This document shows, one piece after another, positions 27,584 to 35,565 of a DNA stretch of 64,000 nucleotides (positions within the stretch are counted from its first letter, which is position 1; each line of letters starts with the position of its first letter). Position numbers and translations under genes: made by a program. The notes under the pieces were generated by a model that saw only the letters and a list, made by a program, of their open reading frames with translations, was not told the origin of the DNA and searched no databases. This DNA comes from Corynebacterium sp. GTDB lineage: Bacteria; Actinomycetota; Actinomycetes; Mycobacteriales; Mycobacteriaceae. The stretch covers positions 534,669-598,668 of the forward strand of contig NZ_JAUNLP010000001.1 in NCBI RefSeq assembly GCF_030532195.1. The letters are read 5' to 3'.

Positions 27584-28948
27584 CTACGGCTTCAACACGT
27601 GGTTGGACGAATGCGTCGGTAGCGTCTCTCGACCAAAGATCCAGCCGACCATCGCAACTAGCGAGATCACACCGCAGACCACGAAACCTGCCTTGAATCC
27701 AGCTGCGTCCACAATTGCGCCGACAATCAGCGGGCCCGAGATAGCTCCGAGATCCTGCGCCATCTGGAAATTGGCGAGCACCTTGCCACCTTGACGGTTA
27801 GCACCGATGACATCGGCAAGCACGGCCTGTTGCGACGGGTTAATCATGCCGGCGCCGAAGCCCGCGAGAACGGACAGAACGAGGAGCGGAACTGCGCCGC
27901 TGCTAAAGCCAATGGCACCGGTGAAGACACCGTTGATAAGCAAGCCCGTAATCAACAGCGGGCGACGGCCAATGCGGTCAGACAGACGACCGGAAAACTG
28001 CAGTGCCGTGACGTTACCGATTGCGAAGGCCGTCAACGCAAAACCTGCTGTCGCAGTTGCCGCCACTGCCCCATCACTGCCCGGCTCCGGAGTGCTGGCG
28101 CTAGAGAGTACTGCCGCAGCGAAAAGCGGCACAATTGCCACGCGCACACCGAAGTTGGACCAACCATTGGCAAACGCCGAGACCAAAGCACTGCGGTAGG
28201 CGGAGTCCTTAATTGCCTCCCTAAAGCGCAGCACCGGCGAGGTGCGCTTGGGCACAACGTGGCGCAAATGCTCAGCGCTGAGCATTGTGCCCACCACGAA
28301 TGTCGCGATAATCAACGCACCGCCGTAAATAAAGAACGGCACGCGCATACCCCACGCACCCATTGCAGCGCCGATGATTGGCCCGAAGATATTGCCAAGC
28401 AGGAATGCCGAACCATAGGCCGCCGAGCTCTTACCACGAATCGCCGGTGGCGAGATGCGCACGATTAGCCCCATTGCCGAGACCGTGAACATCGTCGAAC
28501 CGATGCCACCGAGCGCGCGGAACGCCAGCAGCTGCCAATACGTTTGCGCAACGCCCACGAGCAACGTCGAGATAGCGACGATACTAATGCCCGTTAGATA
28601 CGTGCGACGGTATCCAATCTTCTCTACTAACGAGCCCGACGCCGGCGCAAAGATCAACCGGAAAATGGAAAACGAGCTGACCACGAAGCTGGCCGCGAAC
28701 ACGCCCACATCGAAGCTGCGCGCGTACTGCGGCAGAATCGGTGCAATCAGACCGAAGCCCAGGGCGATGATGAACGCCGCGCTGACCAAAATCCAGATTT
28801 CCCGAGGAATTGGCTGCTTCTTCGGATCCGGCGCGGTCGGCTCAGGTGCCGAAACTTGTGTTTTACTTCCCACCTCGGACGAAATGTCTGGCTGAGATTC
28901 GCACTTTGCTTTACGACGAAGCATGTCGCGCGAACGGGAAGGTGACAA
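27584..28948 (-). CDS. MFS transporter (DHA1-type efflux)
   Basis: Twelve-helix major facilitator protein of 454 residues with a polar N-terminal tail of about 48 residues. The motif after helix 2 reads GSLVEKIGYRRTYL, and the one after helix 8 SGRLSDRIGRRPLL. This matches the drug/metabolite efflux subfamily DHA1 of the MdtG/TetA kind. The cargo cannot be predicted. An RRKA stretch near the start codon contains one copy of the window-wide 11-mer (28908-28918). The gene ends 6 bp from the convergent symporter gene. Confidence 0.88.
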   Translation of the reverse strand: MSPSRSRDMLRRKAKCESQPDISSEVGSKTQVSAPEPTAPDPKKQPIPREIWILVSAAFIIALGFGLIAPILPQYARSFDVGVFAASFVVSSFSIFRLIFAPASGSLVEKIGYRRTYLTGISIVAISTLLVGVAQTYWQLLAFRALGGIGSTMFTVSAMGLIVRISPPAIRGKSSAAYGSAFLLGNIFGPIIGAAMGAWGMRVPFFIYGGALIIATFVVGTMLSAEHLRHVVPKRTSPVLRFREAIKDSAYRSALVSAFANGWSNFGVRVAIVPLFAAAVLSSASTPEPGSDGAVAATATAGFALTAFAIGNVTALQFSGRLSDRIGRRPLLITGLLINGVFTGAIGFSSGAVPLLVLSVLAGFGAGMINPSQQAVLADVIGANRQGGKVLANFQMAQDLGAISGPLIVGAIVDAAGFKAGFVVCGVISLVAMVGWIFGRETLPTHSSNHVLKP

Positions 28949-29000
28949 GGTAACGGTCCTTTCTTGCTTAGCAGACCGAAATCATCAAAAGACTAAAACC

Positions 29001-30002
29001 TTAAACGGCGATGACCTCTTGAATCGACACCGGTACTGCAGTCTTATTCAACGCATTCGAAATTGAGTTGCCCAAAGCCCTTGCTACTGGCGGAGGAAAC
29101 GCGTTGCCAACCTGCCTCCAAGCAGCAGTCTTCTTTCCAGAAATTTTCCACTCCGGGGGAAAGCCCTGGATCAGTGCACCCATAGCTACTGTGAGCCTTG
29201 GGGGCTGATCAACTGGATCATCGGCTGCAGGTGGATGCTCTGCAATAGATGATCCCTTAACTCCCAGTTTGGCCCAAGCTTCTCTTGCACGCGAGGGGCC
29301 TACGTCCGGTCCACCATGCTTTTTGGAGCCACCTACTAGAGTAGGCGCAATCTTATTCGCATTCTCAGCCCAGCTCTCCGCGCCTGGCCAACCTCGAGAA
29401 GCCATCTCCGGATACAATGTTTCACCAACAGTCGGCGCTTGGCCTTGTGGCTCAGGCCAATGGAAAAACGGAGCAAACTCCTGCTTTACGGCAACCAGCA
29501 CGAATCGAGGACGAAGTTGTGGCACGCCGTGCTCCGAAGCATAGATCAACCGCCAATGCGGCTCATACCCGAGCCTATGAAGCTCACTCAACACTGATGC
29601 ACGGTACGTCTTAAATCGCGGCTGCGATAGTCCCTTCACATTCTCCAACAGCACAGCCTTCGGATCTGCCAAAGCAATGATTTCAAGCGCCTTCGGAAAA
29701 AGGTCTCTCTCATCATCGGCACCAAGCTGTTTTCCGGCAATTGAGAACGGCGGGCATGGCACACCACCGGCTACTAAATCAATACCTCTGAAATCCGCAC
29801 CGTTTAGATTATGAACGTCATCTTCGCGAACGTTCCAACGCTTTTTCACCGGAACGAGGTCGTTATCTCTATTCAGACGAAGTGTGTTGCAGGCATCAGG
29901 GTCATTTTCCACTGTGCAAACATGATGGAAACCGGCTTGCTCAAGCCCCAAAGCTTGGCCGCCAGCACCGGCGCAAATCTCTAGCGATGTGAATCCACTC
30001 AT
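29001..30002 (-). CDS. DNA cytosine-5 methyltransferase of a NaeI-type R-M system
   Basis: C5-cytosine DNA methyltransferase, 333 residues. Motif I EICAGAGGQALGLEQAGF lies at the start, motif IV GGVPCPPFS with the catalytic cysteine near residue 80, motif VI ENV, motif VIII QLRPRFVLVAV and motif X QVGNAFPPPVA near 296. The short target-recognition region lies between VIII and IX. The start is ATG 30002, with GGAGG 11 bases upstream; GTG 30014 is too close to that site. It lies downstream of the restriction gene on the same strand. From the partner's family the target is probably GCCGGC. Confidence 0.93.
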   Translation of the reverse strand: MSGFTSLEICAGAGGQALGLEQAGFHHVCTVENDPDACNTLRLNRDNDLVPVKKRWNVREDDVHNLNGADFRGIDLVAGGVPCPPFSIAGKQLGADDERDLFPKALEIIALADPKAVLLENVKGLSQPRFKTYRASVLSELHRLGYEPHWRLIYASEHGVPQLRPRFVLVAVKQEFAPFFHWPEPQGQAPTVGETLYPEMASRGWPGAESWAENANKIAPTLVGGSKKHGGPDVGPSRAREAWAKLGVKGSSIAEHPPAADDPVDQPPRLTVAMGALIQGFPPEWKISGKKTAAWRQVGNAFPPPVARALGNSISNALNKTAVPVSIQEVIAV

Positions 30003-30087
30003 CTCTAACGCCACCTCCTACATCGCCAGCCAATGGTCCTTCGAACTGGAAGCTATCTGATGGTTCGGATTCACCAAGAGATGCTAT

Positions 30088-30103
30088 TCGAACACCCATT
30101 CGA
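30088..30103. promoter_or_regulatory. Weak LexA-like inverted repeat before the methyltransferase
   Basis: TCGAACACCCATTCGA has perfect outer half sites TCGAA and TTCGA with the LexA spacing, but deviates from the LexA consensus at the two central-right positions. It is 85 bp before the methyltransferase start. It could be a LexA site or the binding site of another dimeric regulator. Confidence 0.35.
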
Positions 30104-30166
30104 CACCATGCTTGATAGCGTTATCTACCCTACTATCCCAATTGACCTACAGGTCAACACCCCTGG

Positions 30167-31096
30167 TTAGAAGGTTACAGGTGCCTGCACCACTGGATCA
30201 GCACTCGATGCCAGACGCCAGCTTTGCCCGTCAATCTGAGCAGTGGCCCCATGGCTAGATACATCATCAACCGGCACAACCCTCAGTGCAATCAGCTCAT
30301 CGGTGCACAAGTACACCCCTGCCAACTGCTGCGCAATTTCCATCTGCCGCTTGTACGCCCCCGTCAAAATTATTACCCCCTCAGCAGCCAGAGCAGTTCG
30401 CGCACCACCATTGCCACGCACTCGTTTCATATAGTCACGTTGTTGAGCTACAGTCGCAATTTCTTCTCTATTAATAACCAGCCCCAGCGCCTGTCGAAGA
30501 AACTCATTAACACGCGCCTGGCCAGAACGATTAGCAAAAATCTTCGCACGTGCTCCATCAGACAAATGAAGCAGTTGATTGACAGGAAGCGGGGCATCGT
30601 CAAAAATCCATTCAATGCCAGATCTTGCCGCCTGAGTAAACGTACGCTTTCTGTCTCGATTCCCACCTTTAGTTAATTTGTCCGAAGACGCTCGCTCGAC
30701 ACAAACACTGAAGCAGGAATCTTCATCAGACGAATGCAAACCAATAATGATCTCATTCTCGGCTTCAATAGGGATCATCCAGGCCCCCTTGTTCATCGAG
30801 AACTTGCAGTCGACATCGATTCCACCGATCCGATAATCAAGGTGCTTCTGTATACCGTCGTCAATCAGATCTGAAAACTCATGCCGGATAGCAATTTCAA
30901 TTAATGTGCCGAAATGAGTCTTCTCAGTCTTGTACAGCTGCTCCCAACGATAGCGGCCCGTTTTCTGGCCGTTATATAGCAGGTAGTAGGTCTCCCTAAA
31001 TACTTTGGCGAATCGATCCCCATTAGGGTCAGCTTCACGGATTAGCGACCGTATCTTTTCAACCTCAGGATCGTAACCATTCAAAGTATTTTGCAT
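30167..31096 (-). CDS. NaeI-family type IIE restriction endonuclease
   Basis: Homolog of NaeI (309 residues against about 317), a homodimeric endonuclease recognising GCCGGC. The nuclease domain has the PD-(D/E)XK-type residues Glu67, Asp87, Asp96 and Lys98, the last two in VDCKF, corresponding to NaeI E70, D86, D95 and K97 as I recall them. TGRYRWEQLYKTEKTHFGTL (46-65) is nearly identical to NaeI. The C-terminal domain with FMKRV-like segment (DYMKRVRGNG) matches the effector-DNA-binding CAP-like domain. The gene is clearly AT-richer than its neighbours (22 G+C in 30421-30480), a sign of transfer. Confidence 0.9.
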   Translation of the reverse strand: MQNTLNGYDPEVEKIRSLIREADPNGDRFAKVFRETYYLLYNGQKTGRYRWEQLYKTEKTHFGTLIEIAIRHEFSDLIDDGIQKHLDYRIGGIDVDCKFSMNKGAWMIPIEAENEIIIGLHSSDEDSCFSVCVERASSDKLTKGGNRDRKRTFTQAARSGIEWIFDDAPLPVNQLLHLSDGARAKIFANRSGQARVNEFLRQALGLVINREEIATVAQQRDYMKRVRGNGGARTALAAEGVIILTGAYKRQMEIAQQLAGVYLCTDELIALRVVPVDDVSSHGATAQIDGQSWRLASSADPVVQAPVTF

Positions 31097-31115
31097 AAAT
31101 AAACTTTAAACTACG

Positions 31116-31150
31116 AACCCCCTCCCCGCCGCATTGGCGAGAAGGGGGTT
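31116..31150 (-). terminator. Hairpin after protease gene, weak terminator
   Basis: Arms 31116-31130 and 31136-31150 (outer AACCCCCT/AGGGGGTT) form a stem with a few mismatches and a 5-base loop. On the minus strand the trailing sequence is only moderately T-rich (CGTAGTTTAAAGTTTA). Confidence 0.5.
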
Positions 31151-31202
31151 GCTGGGTTCGTCGTCAAGCAAAGACCGTATCTGTGAGACTACGGCGAGCC
31201 GA

Positions 31203-32357
31203 CTAGAACAGGCTCGGCAGACCTGCCTGAGAGGTGAGGTTGTTGACGGTGTCGTGAGCCTGCTGGCGGACGTTGGAGACGTTGAGCTGCGGAGCGGTCT
31301 CAGCGCCAGCAATCGGCAGATTCGGGGAATCGAGTTCCGGAATCTCCGGCAGTTCCGGAAGCGCTGGGCTTTCCGGAATCAAATCACCAATTGGACCAAG
31401 ATCCGGCATCTCCGGCTTGGTGTGCTCCAGGGTGAACTGCGAGTCCTCTTCGATGGTGCGGAACTCAGACTGTGGCTCGGTGGCGGTTTCCACCTTGAAG
31501 TGGTCGTTGACCTGGCCATCTGGAATACCGTACTGTTCCTCCAGCGCGACATCGATTGGCTGGAAGCGGCTCAGCGGACCAATGCCCATGGAGTTGACGC
31601 CAATGGCCTCGCGGGTTTCCGGGTTGTACGCATTTCCGCCGGAATCGCCGTGGTCAATCGGGGAGATTGCCCACACGCCATTGCGAACGCGGAATACCTG
31701 GAAACCACAGCCGCGACCAGTGCGAGAACCATCGGTGCACACTGGCTCACCGAGGTTATCGATGGAAATCTCCATCGGCTCCAGTGTGCGCTTATCTTCA
31801 ATGCCTACGATCTGCACTGGCTCGCCGTGGACACCACCGAATTCGTCAACGGAGTGAGACATCGAGGTGGTTTTCACATCATCCTGAACCTCGATGACAC
31901 CGTAGTCTGGGCTGTTGAAGAGCATGTTGAAGAACTCTGCCGGGTCTTCGGTTGCCTCAATTTCCGACTCACTCGGCATGATGTCGGTTCCGACCCAGTC
32001 CTTGCTCAGCAGCTTGTCGCCATCCTTGGTGGGAATGTAGAACTGGCCAGTGACCTTCTCACCGGTTTCCATGTCCTCAGCCATGACGCAATGACCAGCG
32101 GTCATAATCACGCGGTGAGATACGCCGTTCTGATCCACGATTGTTCCCGGAACGCCCAGCGAACACATTGGCGTTCCCACGTGGCGGCCTTCGACCTTCT
32201 CATTGCTGGGGAACGGCATACGCATCGGCGAGCCTGGACCAACTACCACATCCGAGCTCGTCGGTGCTGCGGTGGCAGGCGCCAATCCCGGTACGAAGCC
32301 ACCCGCAGCGGCCGCCAGGGCTGTGGTTAGGACGACGGCCTTCTTCGAATTTTTCAT
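31203..32357 (-). CDS. Secreted trypsin-like serine protease (S1), copy 1
   Basis: Exported serine protease, 384 residues. A signal peptide (residues 1-30, ending ATA-AP) is followed by a chymotrypsin-fold domain with the triad His in TAGHC near residue 85, Asp in DYGVI near 148 and Ser in GDSGG near 235. The C-terminal about 90 residues are rich in Pro, Leu and Glu (LPELPEIPEL type), probably a cell-wall spacer. The start is ATG 32357 just before the basic n-region; the frame is open further up. Paralog of the next gene upstream; both are on the minus strand. Confidence 0.9.
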   Translation of the reverse strand: MKNSKKAVVLTTALAAAAGGFVPGLAPATAAPTSSDVVVGPGSPMRMPFPSNEKVEGRHVGTPMCSLGVPGTIVDQNGVSHRVIMTAGHCVMAEDMETGEKVTGQFYIPTKDGDKLLSKDWVGTDIMPSESEIEATEDPAEFFNMLFNSPDYGVIEVQDDVKTTSMSHSVDEFGGVHGEPVQIVGIEDKRTLEPMEISIDNLGEPVCTDGSRTGRGCGFQVFRVRNGVWAISPIDHGDSGGNAYNPETREAIGVNSMGIGPLSRFQPIDVALEEQYGIPDGQVNDHFKVETATEPQSEFRTIEEDSQFTLEHTKPEMPDLGPIGDLIPESPALPELPEIPELDSPNLPIAGAETAPQLNVSNVRQQAHDTVNNLTSQAGLPSLF

Positions 32358-32529
32358 ATCGTGCGGTACTCCATTTCGAACAGAAAGTGTGTACGGCACA
32401 GTGTATTAGTGACTGCTTATCAATGCGTCTCTTTTTTGGAAGTGAGGGGAGTTTTCACGGCTGTTCAGTTTTGTTCAACGATGCGTACTGCAATCGCAGT
32501 TAACGAAAAACCCCGACTCATCTGCAATG

Positions 32530-32565
32530 AAAAAGCCGGAACCATCAAATACTGATGATTCCGGC
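32530..32565 (-). terminator. Rho-independent terminator of protease copy 2
   Basis: 13-bp stem (32535-32547 with 32553-32565, arm GCCGGAACCATCA, one mismatch), 5-base loop, and T5 after the stem on the minus strand. It sits 29 bp after the protease stop codon. Confidence 0.85.
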
Positions 32566-32593
32566 ACTTTACGGATTTCGGGGGTAGCGCTAA

Positions 32594-33676
32594 CTACACT
32601 GTGAGCTCCGGCAGCTTTAGGTCATTTACCTGCGGAAACTCTGACAACTCCTGCAACTCTGGCAACTTTGGAACCTGTGGTGACTCTAGCCCCTCTGGTA
32701 ACTCTGGCAGCTGCTCTTTCAGCTCCCCCAATCCTGGGACAACATCCTCAAGCGTCGGCTGAGGATTATTCTGCTCGTAGTATTCCTGATCGGCCGTCAT
32801 ATCCTCATCCAGCGTGCGGTAAGTAGAGTCACGCTGAGCGGTCGAATCCGAAACTTGGAAGTGATCGTTAACCTCTCCGTCCGGAATTCCATAGGCCTCT
32901 TCAATAGCAATATCGGCCGGCTGAACACGAGAGACTGGGCCGATGACCATCGAATTCATACCGATAACCTCATTTGTGGTCGGGTCATAGGCGTTTCCGC
33001 CGGAGTCTCCGTGATCCACCCCGATTCCAACCGTCCAAATTCCGTTACGAGCGCGGAAGACCTGGTAGCCACAGGCACGACCGGTACGGGTTCCATCCTT
33101 GCAAATAGGTTTGCCGAGGTTATCGAAGGAAACCTCTCCCCGCTCAAGATCCGGATTGTCTTGGATGCCCGTCATCACTACAGGCTCACCGCGACTCTGA
33201 CCATACTCGTCGATGGAATAGCTGGCTGCGGTGGTTTCCACATCCGAATCAAGGACAATAACTCCATAGTCAGCACCATTGAACGCAGCTGGAATCATTT
33301 CAAGCCCACCATCTTCCGGTGGCGTTTCCCAGCGGTGCGCACCCGCTGTACCGATATGCTTATCGCCCTCCGTGGTCGGTACATAAACTTCACCAGTGAC
33401 GATTGGCAGCCCAGGCACCGGATCCGAATTCAGGCAGTGCCCCGCGGTCAACATCACCCGATGTTCCTGACCGTAGTAATCAGTGACCGTACCAGGAACG
33501 CCAGCTGAGCACATCGGCGAATTTACATGCCGAAAGCCATTCCACGGGCTTGCTTCCATCGGAGTACGAATAGGATCTCCCGGCCCAACGACCACTGCGT
33601 TTGCCACCGCCGGAGTCACCATTGCAAAAAGCGCTGCGAAAGCCGCGGTCAAAACCCGGCTTCGAGTGTGCCTCAT
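32594..33676 (-). CDS. Secreted trypsin-like serine protease (S1), copy 2
   Basis: Exported serine protease, 360 residues, and tandem paralog of the protease at 31203-32357. Signal peptide residues 1-27 (ending ANA-VV). Triad: TAGHC near 76, DYGVI near 133, GDSGG near 221. Shared segments with copy 1 include VVVGPG at the mature N-terminus, GIPDG(E/Q)VNDHF and the S-R-x-Q-P segment after the active site. The C-terminal tail is again Pro-Leu-Glu-rich (LPELPEG, LPELQEL). Each copy has its own terminator, so they are separate transcription units that arose by duplication. Confidence 0.9.
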   Translation of the reverse strand: MRHTRSRVLTAAFAALFAMVTPAVANAVVVGPGDPIRTPMEASPWNGFRHVNSPMCSAGVPGTVTDYYGQEHRVMLTAGHCLNSDPVPGLPIVTGEVYVPTTEGDKHIGTAGAHRWETPPEDGGLEMIPAAFNGADYGVIVLDSDVETTAASYSIDEYGQSRGEPVVMTGIQDNPDLERGEVSFDNLGKPICKDGTRTGRACGYQVFRARNGIWTVGIGVDHGDSGGNAYDPTTNEVIGMNSMVIGPVSRVQPADIAIEEAYGIPDGEVNDHFQVSDSTAQRDSTYRTLDEDMTADQEYYEQNNPQPTLEDVVPGLGELKEQLPELPEGLESPQVPKLPELQELSEFPQVNDLKLPELTV

Positions 33677-33883
33677 AAGATAGCTCTTTCAAATTATTAG
33701 TTTTACGTGGGGTCTACGCCATACCCTAACGCACTTACCCATCCTCTGAATTGCAGTTTTTCGAACGTCCTGGCCTTTTAAAAAAGTTGTTATCAAATCG
33801 TTTCAACTACCCCATTATCCCCTGCACTAACAGATCACCTGCACCAAAGGGTTACCCCTATCTGGGAGGACTATTACAGACAT

Positions 33884-33899
33884 TCGAACACGTGTTCGC
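33884..33899. promoter_or_regulatory. LexA (SOS) box of an unknown gene
   Basis: TCGAACACGTGTTCGC, a 15-of-16 match to the ideal inverted repeat TCGAACACGTGTTCGA and to the corynebacterial LexA consensus. It lies 44 bp before ATG 33943, just upstream of a GATAAAT -10-like element (33928-33934). Confidence 0.78.
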
Positions 33900-33942
33900 C
33901 TTTTCGAATTGCTCATCCGACGTGTTCGATAAATTACGGGCC

Positions 33943-34497
33943 ATGACCAACACACACGACTTCCGCACCAATCTCCACCGTCCGCTTCCCCCACTGTCAG
34001 CGCAATATCGCGCATATTGTGCCGAGGATCTCGGCCTCATCCGCGCAATCCTCTATCATCCGAGCATCGGGCGACGGCGCAGTCCAGGCGCGCTCGACCA
34101 CAGCTTCACGCTTCCCGACGGGCACGGGGTCACCGTCCGTGCATCTCGTATCAGGGTGCCTCACGCATTGATCAATCAGCTTGCCGACGACTACGTGGAG
34201 TACTTCATCCTGAAGGACAAGCCGATTTACATGTACTCCGTCTCTATCAAGGTGGATTCCACCTCAGAGGTAGTTGTCCGCGGGATTGGTGGTACGAACC
34301 ATACGCGTGCGCAAAACAGGCGGCGCACTCGGGCGGTGGCAGAAGCTCTGCACCGACCTCAAGATGCGCACAATATATACGAAAATGGCACGGACCTGAC
34401 CCTTCCTGGGCGCCGTTTTAGTTGGCTCGGCACCCAGAATATAAAGCCACTGCCGTGCCCAGCAGAGCTCTTCTCGCCGCGGTCATCGGCGGCATAG
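33943..34497 (+). CDS. Unknown protein, probably SOS-induced
   Basis: No family recognised. The 184-residue product is soluble with no signal peptide or membrane segment. The central part (LINQLADDYVEYFILKDK, then YMYSVSIKVDS) looks like a folded alpha/beta domain; a basic stretch NRRRTRAVAEALHR follows, and the end is Pro-rich. The ATG is preceded by a -10-like GATAAAT at the distance expected for a leaderless message and has no Shine-Dalgarno sequence. The frame is open back to 33751, but that would put the LexA box inside the coding region. It stands alone between protease copy 2 and the acidic protein gene. Confidence 0.65.
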   Translation: MTNTHDFRTNLHRPLPPLSAQYRAYCAEDLGLIRAILYHPSIGRRRSPGALDHSFTLPDGHGVTVRASRIRVPHALINQLADDYVEYFILKDKPIYMYSVSIKVDSTSEVVVRGIGGTNHTRAQNRRRTRAVAEALHRPQDAHNIYENGTDLTLPGRRFSWLGTQNIKPLPCPAELFSPRSSAA

Positions 34498-34614
34498 CAC
34501 TACTTTAAGGAGCTCCGCAGGACGGACTACGACAGACTAGTCGTCTTCCTCGGAGTCATCATCCTCATCGTCGTCGCCGTCATCCTCGTCCTCGTCGTCC
34601 GCGTCGCCGTCATA

Positions 34615-35463
34615 CTACTCCTCGGCGTCGGCGGCATCTTCGTCGTCGTCATCATAGTCGTCGTAGTCGCCCTCGTCGTAGAGGTCATCATCATCCTCGT
34701 CATCATCGTCCTCATCCTCATCCCCCAAGGCGGCAACGTGATCCGAATAGATGTACTCCGCATACCCATCATCAACCGGCGCCAGCTGGTCTTCCCACTC
34801 TTCCGCGCGGTCGACAACGAGTGCAAGCACGTCGAGAAGTTTGTCAAAGTCAGTGAAGGCACCCAGTGCCAGAATCTCATTTCGGAGACTCTGAACATCG
34901 GCGTAGAGGTCCGCGAACATCTTGCGGCGATCATCGTCGGTCAAGACGGTCTCGGTGTCAGAATCCCAGAACTCCGCAATTGCTTGGTCGACGATGTCGT
35001 CCAAGTTTGCGTCCTGCGAGATGAAGCGCACATGCGCACTCGGCGAGTTATTGTGGGCGGTGACAAGCACCTGTACCAGGGAGGACTGCCCCACCTCGGC
35101 AGTTACCAGAGTTGCCTCTTCCGGGTCCTGCTCAAATTCGAGATCTGCGAGACGGTCATCATCTCCATCCAGCAATGTTCGCAGCAGACCAACCACCTGG
35201 TCGGTAGCCACATGGTGTGCAACTGCAGCGACAGCATCTTCGACAGAGAACACGGCGGAGACCAGGACAGCTTCGAATTCGTCATCCTCATCATCCACAT
35301 CAGCCGCAGCTACGTAGACCTCAGCTGCCGGGATGTCTTCGTCGATAGTGACGAACTGGACTTCCAAATCAGAGGTAATGGGAACGAAAAGGGTGTCATC
35401 GTTGACACGGCTTTCGATGCCCTCGCGGTCCAACGCCGCAGCAATCTGCTCGAAGAAGCTCAT
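34615..35463 (-). CDS. Acidic-tailed protein of unknown function
   Basis: Soluble protein of 282 residues, family not recognised; the first part (FFEQIAAALDREGIESRVND) resembles YbjN-type small domains, with low certainty. Two alpha/beta segments (about residues 1-130 and 135-225) precede an Asp/Glu tail from about residue 245. The reading frame ends at TAG 34615-34617, but the same frame continues for 25 more codons, mostly Asp and Glu, to a second TAG at 34537-34539. The tail was therefore probably longer until recently. Neighbour of the FhuF-like gene, same strand, about 100 bp apart. Confidence 0.75.
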   Translation of the reverse strand: MSFFEQIAAALDREGIESRVNDDTLFVPITSDLEVQFVTIDEDIPAAEVYVAAADVDDEDDEFEAVLVSAVFSVEDAVAAVAHHVATDQVVGLLRTLLDGDDDRLADLEFEQDPEEATLVTAEVGQSSLVQVLVTAHNNSPSAHVRFISQDANLDDIVDQAIAEFWDSDTETVLTDDDRRKMFADLYADVQSLRNEILALGAFTDFDKLLDVLALVVDRAEEWEDQLAPVDDGYAEYIYSDHVAALGDEDEDDDDEDDDDLYDEGDYDDYDDDDEDAADAEE

Positions 35464-35565
35464 GGGTGGAATCCTCCCTTTAAAGATAAGTCACCTCTAC
35501 CCGCAGCCAATCGTAACCACAAATGCACTCGGGTGGGGCTGGCTATGCCCCCGGCAAACATGCGT

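Noticed and set aside
30167-31096. Restriction gene as a topoisomerase
   Set aside because: The residue aligned with NaeI Leu43 is still Leu, so the ligase-like lysine is absent.
33751-33942. Upstream extension of the SOS-boxed unknown gene
   Set aside because: Would place the LexA box inside the coding region; no ribosome site and the peptide looks unlike a folded N-terminus.
34527-34934. 135-codon Thr/Met/Arg-rich frame at the acidic tail
   Set aside because: Frame-shifted reading of GAC/GAT repeats of the acidic protein gene.
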